Of a stretch of 64,000 nt of DNA, positions 28,412 to 37,044 are shown in pieces. Source of the DNA: an uncultured Eubacteriales bacterium. GTDB lineage: Bacteria > Bacillota > Clostridia > Christensenellales > Aristaeellaceae. The notes below the pieces were generated by a model. The model was given only the letters and a program-made list of their open reading frames with translations. It did no database searches and was not told the DNA's origin. Every line of letters starts with the position of its first letter. Position 1 is the stretch's first letter. The stretch lies in the NCBI GenBank assembly GCA_902764915.1, contig CACWXY010000003.1:103987-167986 (forward strand). The letters run 5' to 3'. The position numbers and the translations under genes were made by a program.

Positions 28412-28990
28412 TTACAGCATTGGGTGACTGCGATTTCCACCTGATGACTGTCCCTTATCCGAAATTCTCGGAGTGTTTGTTCTTGAGCCCCCGTGGCCGC
28501 CGTTGGAACGACTCGAAGAATCAGAAGAAATAAACATGGAAGCGATGGACAAAACTGCATACAGAACCGTCAGCAGCATGTTGAGCAGCAGCCCGATCCC
28601 GGGCTTTGCAAGCTGAGACAGGCCTGCCTGCAGATACTGCGAATACTGCTGGAACTCCGGGGGAATCAAAGAAAGGAGGAAGTTGATATCTCCTGACGAC
28701 ATGAAGCTGCCCGCTGTCGCCATCGTAATGATTTCCATTGCCAGCGCGATGACTGCAGGGACCACCCCGAATCTCTGAAGCGGACCTACTGAGAAAATCA
28801 GGAGAAGCGCATATGCTGCAAGCGTCAGATATGCAACGGTATTATTCATCCGGATCAGCGTGAGGCCGCTTACATTCAGAATGGGAATGGCAACGATCGG
28901 AACCGTGATGCTGATCACGGGAAGCAGTATATACAGAACGCTTTTTACGATTGCCAGAAGTGCCTGAGCAATACCACAAATCAGTTTCAT
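28412..28990 (-). CDS. Small membrane protein with about four helices and a Ser/Gly-rich tail
   Basis: 192 residues, with hydrophobic segments at about 10-35, 50-75, 77-97 and 125-150. The polar tail (SSDSSSRSNGGHGGSRTN) is probably cytoplasmic or flexible. No family is recognisable. It lies between the 1345-aa and 1129-aa genes of the seven-gene operon and may anchor the cytoplasmic parts to the membrane. The ATG at 28990 follows AAGGAA. Confidence 0.65.
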   Translation of the reverse strand: MKLICGIAQALLAIVKSVLYILLPVISITVPIVAIPILNVSGLTLIRMNNTVAYLTLAAYALLLIFSVGPLQRFGVVPAVIALAMEIITMATAGSFMSSGDINFLLSLIPPEFQQYSQYLQAGLSQLAKPGIGLLLNMLLTVLYAVLSIASMFISSDSSSRSNGGHGGSRTNTPRISDKGQSSGGNRSHPML

Positions 28991-29011
28991 TTCTTTGCAT
29001 TCCTTTCCATC

Positions 29012-32000
29012 TTACTGTTTTCCCACAATCCAGTGGATCATCGGATTGTCGGTACGGGAATCATAATATCGGACAATTTTCCTTCGTCCTGCGCGCACCT
29101 TCCTGCCGATGTTGCTCTGATCCAGAAATCTGATGAATGAATCCAGTATGGGTTTCCCGGCCTCATCCGCAGAAAACCAGTTCATCAGTTCGGCAATTGT
29201 GCCGTAGGTGCTATCGCTGTCTTTCAGAATATCCGCATCTTCCCAGGTTTTTCCATCCGGCCGCGGATGCGCCTGGTTCAGAAAATCCATCCAGTTGAAG
29301 CGGAATGCGGTGTCAGACGGCATTGAAGTATAGCAGGATACAAGCCACGGAACATCTTTTTCAGGATAGGATGCTGCGGACAGTTTTTTCTTCCCGGACT
29401 GGAAACACAGTTCTTTCAGCACTTCAAATGCAGGCTGTGCATCCCTGATTTTCTCGAGAAGTTCTGTGACTTTCTTCAGCTTCATGTCTCTGCTTCCGCT
29501 GGAATACATTTCAATCAGGCTGAATGCGACATTGATGGCTTCGCTGCGCCTGGTCACAACTTCCGTCGGCGGATCGAAGAATCCGCTTTTCCTGCAGTAC
29601 TCCATGCTCTGCAGATCTTCCTCGTCCTTCACGGCAACGCGGAACATCTGTTCGTCCTCCATGACAGAACGCAGATGCTTTTTGAATGCGGCTAGGAAAC
29701 AGGCATCCAGTCCAGTCTTCTTTTCCTGTTTTCCTGCTTTCTTCATGGCTTTTGCAAGCGGAAGCACGATTTCGTCACTCTTCTGACCGGCCGCACTGAA
29801 GGATTTATTGCATGCCTTTGTGATCTGCTGAAACATCGGCTCCATTTTTCCAGCCTGTTCTGTGTCCTGCAGATGATCTGAAAGGATATTCCAGGTGCGG
29901 AATACTCTTTCCGGGCTCTGCAGTTGAGCATACAGATCTCCTGGAGACATTCTGGAAATCTTTTCGCACAGGATGTCGGTCGTTTTCCCGAACAGGCATC
30001 TGACCCATTTGTCCTGGTTCTTTGCAATCGGCCAGAAGACTTTTCCCTGTTCATCTTTTTCCGGATTAAAGCCCAGCTCGCCGGCTGCCGCCCACATCTG
30101 ATCAAAGAGTTCCTCGTCGGCGCTGTGATTCTGATAAAAATCGCAGATTGTCCTGCAGTCTGAAGGACTGACATCCTGCGTTCTGAGCATTTTCAGGATG
30201 CCCATGACCAGTTCTTTGGAAGGCATCCCATGATCAGACAGCGCTTTGAAATAGCCCCTGAGCACATTGCCGGCCAGCTGCGCTCTGGCATAGCTTTTCC
30301 CGACATACCCCTCTGCAAAGCCAAGAATCAGTCTGACATTCTCTGTCAGTGAGCTCTGCTCAGACGTGGCCCATGCCACCATGGCCGTCGTAAGCGCGTC
30401 GTCCGTGATCTCATCGGATCTCAGGATGTTCCTGCGCAGGAAAGCATCATAGGCAGCCTGCACATTTTCAGGCATCTTTTCGCCTGCACGGTCCTCAAAT
30501 ACCCTGGCATATACATCTTTCTGCTTTGAGGGATCAACATTCAGTTCTTCTCCCACACGCAGCATCAGTTCCAGATCGTGGAAATCCAGGCCTACCCGCT
30601 CATGCTTTTTCTGCGCGCAGGAAATAAAAGCATCACTCATCGCCGTGGTGTCCATTTTACGGCTCATATGCGAATGGTATGCTTTGATTCCATCCATCAG
30701 GCGGGAATTCGTGAATGCTTCCAGTCCCTCCGACTGCACTTCGTCCATCAGCAGCTGATAGAAACCCGTTGACTCGTCCATCGGCAGGGAGGACTGCCAG
30801 ATCATTTCGATCAGGCTGGTGATTTCCTGTTCTCCCTCCAGTCGGTCTCTCAGTTCCTGATAAACCGTCTTCACAAGGACCGGTTCCACGTCTTTCTGCG
30901 CATTCATGGAACGCAGTCGGGTGTACTGCTCCAGCACCGGATCCAGTAGTTTTCCCAGTCCCTGATCCTGAGGATATCGGTTCAGGAAGAACAGCAGATC
31001 TTCAGACAGCCATCTGGATGCCTGCTCATTGTCTGCATAGTGCTCCGAAACCTCCAGCCACGATGCGAGCTGTGCAGCCCCGTCCCGTCCAAAATGCGTA
31101 ATCAGTTCCTGATACGCCTGTGTCATTCCTGAAGCTTCTTTACCATCGCGGATCTGATGCCCCAGCATTCTTTCCATGAGATCTGCGGCACTGCACGGCG
31201 CCTCGTTCATAAAGACAGCCGTCTGACAGATTTCCTCTTCACAGGATGCAAGCTGTTCCGGATAGTGTTCTGTGTCGTACATGGATATCAATGTACGCAG
31301 CGGATTGTTTTTGCCGCTTACACCCTGATAACGGTTCGTAAGGCACTCTATATAGGCGCTTCGCAGCTCTTCCGCGTTTTTGCTGTCCGCATCCGTTCTG
31401 GAATCAAGGCTTACCAGACCGTTCAGAATCCGCCTGAACAGCTCCTCGTCATAGCGCTGGTTCGATTTCGGGTACCACAGAAGAACGCGGAGCTCTTCCT
31501 CGGCGAGAATGTCCGTAACCTTTGATTCGGACATGCCAAGAGAATCGCGCATGCTTGCAGCCATGCTCAGCATTTTATCCCATGCCGAAATCGCTTCATC
31601 AATGTCAGCAGGGGCTTTTCTGCCTCTCTGGGCTGTATACAGCAGCTTCGCTGTCATTTCTTCAAGGATTGCCCGTTTTTCGTCGTCCAGACTGGCGCTG
31701 TGATTCTGGCCATAGTCAATGATCTGTTCGACCGCGTGCCAGTCCTTCCGACTTGTCAGCAGACTGTTGTAATGCCGCTCCAGCTCGCCGGCTTCATCGC
31801 CCGACAGCTTAGTGCATCTGCCGCGCAGAGACAGATCATTATCCAGCCAGCTCTGGTAAAGATCATCATCCTGATCCTTCAGTTGTTCGCAGACTTTCAG
31901 ATACTTCTTTTCCAGATCGAAAAGAATATAGGTGACTTCAGACTCCGTATAGCCATAGGCATACAGTGCTGTGACAATCTCCTGACGCTGCTGGTCGATC

Positions 32001-33049
32001 TCCTGCAGTTCTTCCAGCTGTTCATTGACAGGCACTTCCGCCCAGTCTTCGAGGTGTTCTTCTAGCTCCACTTCATTGTAAAGCAGCTGGAAATCCTGGC
32101 TGGATCTTCTGTCGGCGTCCAGACCGCAGAGCCTTGTATAATATGCCGGCATCTTTCCGGTCAGCATCAACCGGCCGATATGCAGAATGGTTCCGTTGGT
32201 CGCATCATCATACACAGCGTCTTCAAAGGGAATATAAACCGACAGCTGTGATCCTTCCAGGACATCGCTGGTGGGATAGCACACCATGCATGCCGTTCCC
32301 GGTTGTGAATTCGCCTGACCGGCAAGGCAGCCAAAGCTCACGCTCACGATGCGCAGAACTGCTTCAGGGAGATGCGGGATCACATCTTCTGCAAAGAAGC
32401 GGATGCCGTCGGGAATGATTGCACTGCCTCCGGTGGCGTTGCTGACTTCCGGCGGCGTCGCCAGAAGAATCAGCGGCGCTTCAGGTCTTCCGCTCTTTGC
32501 ACGCTGATCGCACACTTCCCAGTATCTTGCCAGAAAAACGGACAGACTGTCTCTGGAGAAAGAACTGTCGCGCTTTCCCATCCGGTTCAGCAGCTGCAGC
32601 CATGCTCTCTGAACGGTCTCCGGATCGATTTCAACTTTCTGAAGAGCCTCCTCATTCCAGTCATGAAACGTCTGTGCATCCCAGAAGCAGTCGCTGCAGG
32701 CCAGTATTTTCAGCAGATCGGATACGCATTCCCTGTACTCCTGCGGTTCGGACGCTTCGGTCAGAAGAAGCGACTGTGAAAATGCAAAGTTTCGCGCACC
32801 GCCCTCATCCCTGAAAGCTGCGTTATCCACGTAGATCGAATTGCACAGTGTGAACAGATTGGGTGACCGTTCCCCGTCAGGCGTGCTCTGCAGTTCAAGT
32901 GTGGGCAGTTCGCCCTTCACCCGCGTCTCACGCGTCAGCCCCTGAAGCCATCCCGGCACAGAACTGCCAGGCGTACTTCTTGCGCCGTATCCCGTTGAAA
33001 GTCTTCCATAGACATACTGGTCAAATGCATATTTCTTTTTGTCAGACAT
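29012..33049 (-). CDS. Very large helical cytoplasmic protein, possibly GAP1-like GTPase partner
   Basis: 1345 residues with no signal peptide or membrane helix. The start has GGGAGGG eight bases upstream, and the gene begins 31 bp after the GTPase gene. The first ~60 residues (FDQYVYGRLSTGYGARS) resemble the N-terminal domain of GTPase-associated protein 1 (GAP1), a partner of TRAFAC-type GTPases in proposed bacterial conflict systems. The middle has an alpha/beta segment (APLILLATPPEVSN, IVSVSFGCLAGQ). From about residue 330 the protein is mostly acidic helices, perhaps a repeat solenoid. The GAP1 link is tentative; the pairing with the GTPase gene is the stronger argument. Confidence 0.6.
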   Translation of the reverse strand: MSDKKKYAFDQYVYGRLSTGYGARSTPGSSVPGWLQGLTRETRVKGELPTLELQSTPDGERSPNLFTLCNSIYVDNAAFRDEGGARNFAFSQSLLLTEASEPQEYRECVSDLLKILACSDCFWDAQTFHDWNEEALQKVEIDPETVQRAWLQLLNRMGKRDSSFSRDSLSVFLARYWEVCDQRAKSGRPEAPLILLATPPEVSNATGGSAIIPDGIRFFAEDVIPHLPEAVLRIVSVSFGCLAGQANSQPGTACMVCYPTSDVLEGSQLSVYIPFEDAVYDDATNGTILHIGRLMLTGKMPAYYTRLCGLDADRRSSQDFQLLYNEVELEEHLEDWAEVPVNEQLEELQEIDQQRQEIVTALYAYGYTESEVTYILFDLEKKYLKVCEQLKDQDDDLYQSWLDNDLSLRGRCTKLSGDEAGELERHYNSLLTSRKDWHAVEQIIDYGQNHSASLDDEKRAILEEMTAKLLYTAQRGRKAPADIDEAISAWDKMLSMAASMRDSLGMSESKVTDILAEEELRVLLWYPKSNQRYDEELFRRILNGLVSLDSRTDADSKNAEELRSAYIECLTNRYQGVSGKNNPLRTLISMYDTEHYPEQLASCEEEICQTAVFMNEAPCSAADLMERMLGHQIRDGKEASGMTQAYQELITHFGRDGAAQLASWLEVSEHYADNEQASRWLSEDLLFFLNRYPQDQGLGKLLDPVLEQYTRLRSMNAQKDVEPVLVKTVYQELRDRLEGEQEITSLIEMIWQSSLPMDESTGFYQLLMDEVQSEGLEAFTNSRLMDGIKAYHSHMSRKMDTTAMSDAFISCAQKKHERVGLDFHDLELMLRVGEELNVDPSKQKDVYARVFEDRAGEKMPENVQAAYDAFLRRNILRSDEITDDALTTAMVAWATSEQSSLTENVRLILGFAEGYVGKSYARAQLAGNVLRGYFKALSDHGMPSKELVMGILKMLRTQDVSPSDCRTICDFYQNHSADEELFDQMWAAAGELGFNPEKDEQGKVFWPIAKNQDKWVRCLFGKTTDILCEKISRMSPGDLYAQLQSPERVFRTWNILSDHLQDTEQAGKMEPMFQQITKACNKSFSAAGQKSDEIVLPLAKAMKKAGKQEKKTGLDACFLAAFKKHLRSVMEDEQMFRVAVKDEEDLQSMEYCRKSGFFDPPTEVVTRRSEAINVAFSLIEMYSSGSRDMKLKKVTELLEKIRDAQPAFEVLKELCFQSGKKKLSAASYPEKDVPWLVSCYTSMPSDTAFRFNWMDFLNQAHPRPDGKTWEDADILKDSDSTYGTIAELMNWFSADEAGKPILDSFIRFLDQSNIGRKVRAGRRKIVRYYDSRTDNPMIHWIVGKQ

Positions 33050-33079
33050 GGGCTTTTCCCTCCCAACAAACTGCTGATA

Positions 33080-34612
33080 TCATCTGCGCCTGAAAAGCCA
33101 TCCGAAAAATCCGCCTTTTCTGGGCTCTGCAGGAAGCTCCTCCGGTTCCTGTTCGGGAGCTTCTTTGTACTCGGATCTGACAGCATTCCATGATGCCAGG
33201 GCATAAAGAAGGGGTTCTGTCAGCCTGTGATGACCCATGACCTGCTTCACATCAAGCACCAGTTGGTCTCCGTGATACGCATAGGTGGAAACAGCCGAAA
33301 GCTTGATGTCAATCCCCGGCTTTTTAAGCGCGTCATGGATCTCCTGGATGACATCTGAATGCGTCTGATTTCTCACCATGGCAACCAGCTCATTGTGAAT
33401 ATGATTGATGACATTCAGATCCACCGCCCCATTATGGCATGACAGATCCCGGTCATATGAACGCATGGCATCATTGACTTCACTGCTGGTATTCCCATGA
33501 ATCAGCTGGGGATTGTTGATGATCGAGTCGCACTTTGTGATTACCATGATAATCCTTGAAAGTGCCGGAGAAAGGTCATAATCACGCATGGGATAGATGG
33601 CATTGGTAAATGTCTCTTCACAGGGCAGCTCGCCATTCTGCAGCTCCTCTGCCTGCTCATTGAAGAGCTGGTGGCAGTCCACCATCAAGAGGATCGTATC
33701 CGCTTTCTGGAAGCCGATCTGGTTGGCTGCATAGTCCGTATCGCGTGTATACTCGCCCGCGCAGTCATAGAAGGTGATAAAATGCTTTTTCTCCTCACCC
33801 TGCGGAGTGATGGCAATCATCAGCGGAAAAATTCTTGCCTTTTTCGTCGCTTCGTTCTTGCCGTTCGTATTGATATAGATATCCAGGTACAGCTGATAAA
33901 ACCATTCGCTGCACAGCGCCCATTCCATACGGCCCAGATTCAGTCTGCTGACCATTTCCTTCAGTTCGCGTAGACCGACCGTGATGAACTGCGTCTTTCC
34001 GGCGGAAGAGCATCCTGCGAGCGCCGCCACATGATGATGTTCCGTGCAGAAATAGCCTGCAGGAATATCGCAGTGGCACTTCGGGCAGACGCGCTTGGTG
34101 AGAATCTGTTTTCCTTCTTCGCGCTCAGGCACAAACAGCTTCAGCGGGACATCGTTGCCGGGATCCCCATCGTCCTCATTTTCGAAGCGGTCTACATGTC
34201 CGTAGCCGCGTTCGGGTGTTTTATTCTTGTCCGGCTCGATTGCATAGAATTTGGCAATTCTGCTGAAGCGGAAGTTGCTTCCTTCACCGTACTTTTTCAG
34301 GAAATTCTTGGCAATCAGATCTTCGCACTGCTCACCGAGTTTCTGTTCTTCTTCAGCGGCTGCGCCGTTCTGTTCCCCTGCTTCCGCTGCCGCATTCTGT
34401 TCAGATCCCAGTTTGCGTCTGGAATATGTAGTCCTGTTTCTCAGGCCACTGATATCCGTTACCTGGCGTGCGCTGACAGGGCCTGTAGCAACATGTCCGA
34501 TGTCCTGAGCAGCGTCAACAGTCGTCAAAAACACATCGCTTGTCTCATCTGCGTAGAACAGAATCTTCATGGGATCAAACGATTGATTGCAATATGGGCA
34601 GATTAATGACAT
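33080..34612 (-). CDS. Zinc-ribbon TRAFAC-type GTPase
   Basis: 510 residues. The N-terminus has CPYC (5-8), then a charged linker, then a second ribbon CPKCHCDIPAGYFC (176-189). The GTPase core follows: G1 AGCSSAGKTQ (199-208), G3 FYDCAGEY (D283, G286) and G4 ITKCDS (TKCD at 359-362). Large inserts and a Trp-rich segment (EWALCSEWFYQ) lie between G1 and G3. The C-terminus ends in GGFFGWLFRRR, a possible membrane-touching basic-aromatic tail. I used the internal ATG at 34612 because the first ATG lacks a ribosome site. The G4 lysine-aspartate pair and placement next to a GAP1-like gene fit GTPases of proposed conflict systems. Confidence 0.78.
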   Translation of the reverse strand: MSLICPYCNQSFDPMKILFYADETSDVFLTTVDAAQDIGHVATGPVSARQVTDISGLRNRTTYSRRKLGSEQNAAAEAGEQNGAAAEEEQKLGEQCEDLIAKNFLKKYGEGSNFRFSRIAKFYAIEPDKNKTPERGYGHVDRFENEDDGDPGNDVPLKLFVPEREEGKQILTKRVCPKCHCDIPAGYFCTEHHHVAALAGCSSAGKTQFITVGLRELKEMVSRLNLGRMEWALCSEWFYQLYLDIYINTNGKNEATKKARIFPLMIAITPQGEEKKHFITFYDCAGEYTRDTDYAANQIGFQKADTILLMVDCHQLFNEQAEELQNGELPCEETFTNAIYPMRDYDLSPALSRIIMVITKCDSIINNPQLIHGNTSSEVNDAMRSYDRDLSCHNGAVDLNVINHIHNELVAMVRNQTHSDVIQEIHDALKKPGIDIKLSAVSTYAYHGDQLVLDVKQVMGHHRLTEPLLYALASWNAVRSEYKEAPEQEPEELPAEPRKGGFFGWLFRRR

Positions 34613-34642
34613 ATCTTCTGCGTCCCTTCTCATTCTGTAGGT

Positions 34643-36973
34643 TTAGACTGATTTCACTTCAATCTGATACATGCCTTCAAAATCTTTTCCTGCGCTGATA
34701 TCCGGTATGTCATCTGTCACCCGGTATATATCCCAGTACTGTTTGCGTCGCACAGAAGGCCGCGGCATTTTCATGGTGCTTCCTCCATTAGTGAAATACA
34801 AATTTTCCCACAGACGGTTGTCCAGCATATTTTCTTCTTCACCGTCTACGCTGCTAACCTCCAGCGTCTGGCAATACACATTGACGTCACTATACTGGAA
34901 TGTTTTTTCATCTCTCAGAACCATCTGAACGGTTTCTGCTTTGCCCCGGATCTGTATTCTGCTCTCGCATTTTTCCCTGGACCACAGTTCAATGGTATGC
35001 AGACCTTTTCGAATCTGCTGAGAGATATCCCAAGTTCCCTGCATTTCATACTGCTTTCTGAGAATCGTGATGGTCCGCACCTGTTCTCCAGGCGAACTGA
35101 TCCGGCACAGAAGGCTGGCGGCTTCCGTCTGAGACCAGTCCAGTGTCAGTTTGTAGCTCGGGATACTGACCGACATGCCAAACGGATTTTCATCCTGGAC
35201 CGCGTGATTCGTTTTTGTCTTCACGGACACCGGGGGGTTCAGTGCGAGCTCTTCTGCAGCTTCTGCAGGCCGGTCAGAGCACGTCTCACCCTGCTGCGGC
35301 TTCTGCGCGATGAATGTCAGCATGCCATATTTATCCATCGCGATCGGATACAGCGTGATCGCCTCGATGTTCTGGTAGGCAGGTGTGACCTCTGTAAAGC
35401 TGTAGTGCGGCAGATCCCTGTCAATTCCGCCCCTGAAGAGACTCTCGGGAACAAAGAATGTGCTGATCGGCAGGCCGAAGACATCCTGTTCTCCGTGCGA
35501 GACGCACAGCAGTTTCGCTTCTGTACTCCTGTGAATCGGCTGCAGAACATTCGTATCCAGTTGGTCCGAAGGCAGCTTTCCAACCCCTGCCATGAGATCA
35601 ATGGCACGTACATCCTTGTCGTCCATCACCGCATCGACCAAGCGCCCCATGAGCCAGTCCCATGATTCTCTGCTGGTCATGTCCCTCGATTCGGATATTG
35701 CTTCTTCATACGTCATGGAAGCAATCGTCCTGTCGATCGCCTTGGTCTTTGGTTCTGCCTGGCTCACACAGGTTTTGATGAAATTATCATTTTCCTTGTA
35801 ATGATCGAGATAATAATTCCATTCGGCAGACAGCATTCTGATCGGCTCATCCAGCATGCCGATCTGCGTTCTCCAGATCTGCATAAACCTGGCGAACACT
35901 GCATTCTGTGCTTCTTTCCGCTTCGAGACAAATGTGTTGTAGGAAGCAGCGACATCACGCTTACGTCCCGGAAGAACCGGCAGCTTGACCGTTCTGGCTT
36001 CTGCCGAGCTCATTCTGCTGAGCTCTTTTTCAATCTCTTCGCAGTACTCCCGGATGCCTCCGTTTTCTTCAAAGAACCGTTTCACATCCCCGATAAAGGG
36101 AGTCTGCTGAATCATTCCGATGAGCTGACTGCGCCAGTTTTCAAAGAATTCCTCAAGCGCTAACTCGGGGAAGGAATCATCGATTTCCGAGATCGCCTTG
36201 CTTTCGCCTTCGATCACGCAGAATTCTCCGTTGATCATCTGCCTCGTCAGATACCGATAGATGCCCAGCGAAGCGGTTGCCTCTTTGAATCTAAAGGCTT
36301 TGGTGCAGAACTCCGCCATTCTGTTCTGATGCCTTAGTCCCGAATTCTCAATCGCGCCGGCCAGCTTGGCGGCAGTATACTTGCGGATTTCATGCTCGGA
36401 GATGGTCCGCTGACCAACGCCGATAGCATATATTCCTCTGGTCACTTTCCCTGCAAGGAGCACCCGGCTGATCATCAGCGCGGCTCCGCTGACATAGCCG
36501 GCATCGGTTGCATCATAAATCAGATCGCTTCTTCTGTCTGAGATAAGATAGACAAAATTGAACAGCTCGTCCGTCCCTGCGTCAAGCCCGATTCCAAACT
36601 GTTTTCCAATGGCTGCATAATCGTATCTGGGTTGGGGCGTCTCATGAATCAGCCAGATGAGATGGAAGAATCTTTCCATGGTACCGTCCAGTTCCAGGCT
36701 GCTTTTCAGCTGCTGAATCCGCTGCCTGAGCGCTTCGGCCTCATTCTCTCCACCGTCAAATACATAGAATGCATGAACCACTGTCGAGTCTGCATCACCC
36801 GCCTGCAGCCCTCTCCGGATTCTTTCCACTTCTGCATGTGCATCCGTATCCTGTGACAGCGCAACAAAACGAATGGACCGCCTTTGTGAACTGGACAGCA
36901 TTTCCTTCGTTCGCTCTTCGATCCGTCCGAAGATACTTTTTTCACATTCTCCCAATACCAGAAAAATAGCCAT
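34643..36973 (-). CDS. Unknown 776-residue partner of the tubulin-like protein
   Basis: The start (FLVLGECEKSIFGRIEERTK, then RSIRFVALSQDTD) and TVVHAFYVFDGG look like the alternating strands and helices of an alpha/beta domain, but no P-loop is present. The sequence then resembles tubulin-like accessory proteins in having TDELFNFVYLISDRR and RGIYAIGVGQRTI. A helical middle region (about 230-470) leads to a beta-rich C-terminal third (LTLDWSQTEAASLLCRISSP). No family is recognised. It is translated directly after the tubulin-like gene, behind an internal terminator-like hairpin, so it should be made in smaller amounts. It could regulate or adapt the tubulin polymer. Confidence 0.6.
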   Translation of the reverse strand: MAIFLVLGECEKSIFGRIEERTKEMLSSSQRRSIRFVALSQDTDAHAEVERIRRGLQAGDADSTVVHAFYVFDGGENEAEALRQRIQQLKSSLELDGTMERFFHLIWLIHETPQPRYDYAAIGKQFGIGLDAGTDELFNFVYLISDRRSDLIYDATDAGYVSGAALMISRVLLAGKVTRGIYAIGVGQRTISEHEIRKYTAAKLAGAIENSGLRHQNRMAEFCTKAFRFKEATASLGIYRYLTRQMINGEFCVIEGESKAISEIDDSFPELALEEFFENWRSQLIGMIQQTPFIGDVKRFFEENGGIREYCEEIEKELSRMSSAEARTVKLPVLPGRKRDVAASYNTFVSKRKEAQNAVFARFMQIWRTQIGMLDEPIRMLSAEWNYYLDHYKENDNFIKTCVSQAEPKTKAIDRTIASMTYEEAISESRDMTSRESWDWLMGRLVDAVMDDKDVRAIDLMAGVGKLPSDQLDTNVLQPIHRSTEAKLLCVSHGEQDVFGLPISTFFVPESLFRGGIDRDLPHYSFTEVTPAYQNIEAITLYPIAMDKYGMLTFIAQKPQQGETCSDRPAEAAEELALNPPVSVKTKTNHAVQDENPFGMSVSIPSYKLTLDWSQTEAASLLCRISSPGEQVRTITILRKQYEMQGTWDISQQIRKGLHTIELWSREKCESRIQIRGKAETVQMVLRDEKTFQYSDVNVYCQTLEVSSVDGEEENMLDNRLWENLYFTNGGSTMKMPRPSVRRKQYWDIYRVTDDIPDISAGKDFEGMYQIEVKSV

Positions 36974-37011
36974 CTGACACTTTCTCCCATCTCATATGCA
37001 AGCCTAAAAAG

Positions 37012-37037
37012 AAGGGCGCCAGAGGTCTGGCCCCCTT
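37012..37037 (-). terminator. Terminator-like hairpin inside the seven-gene operon
   Basis: A 12-bp stem with one mismatch (AAGGGGGCCAGA against TCTGGCGCCCTT) is followed on the minus strand by CTTTTTAG. It lies just after the tubulin-like gene, so it should reduce transcription of the five genes downstream relative to the tubulin-like and vWA genes. Confidence 0.65.
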
Positions 37038-37044
37038 TTTAACT

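Noticed and set aside
33080..34612. Idea that the GTPase gene encodes a double GTPase
   Set aside because: Only one set of G1, G3 and G4 motifs is visible.
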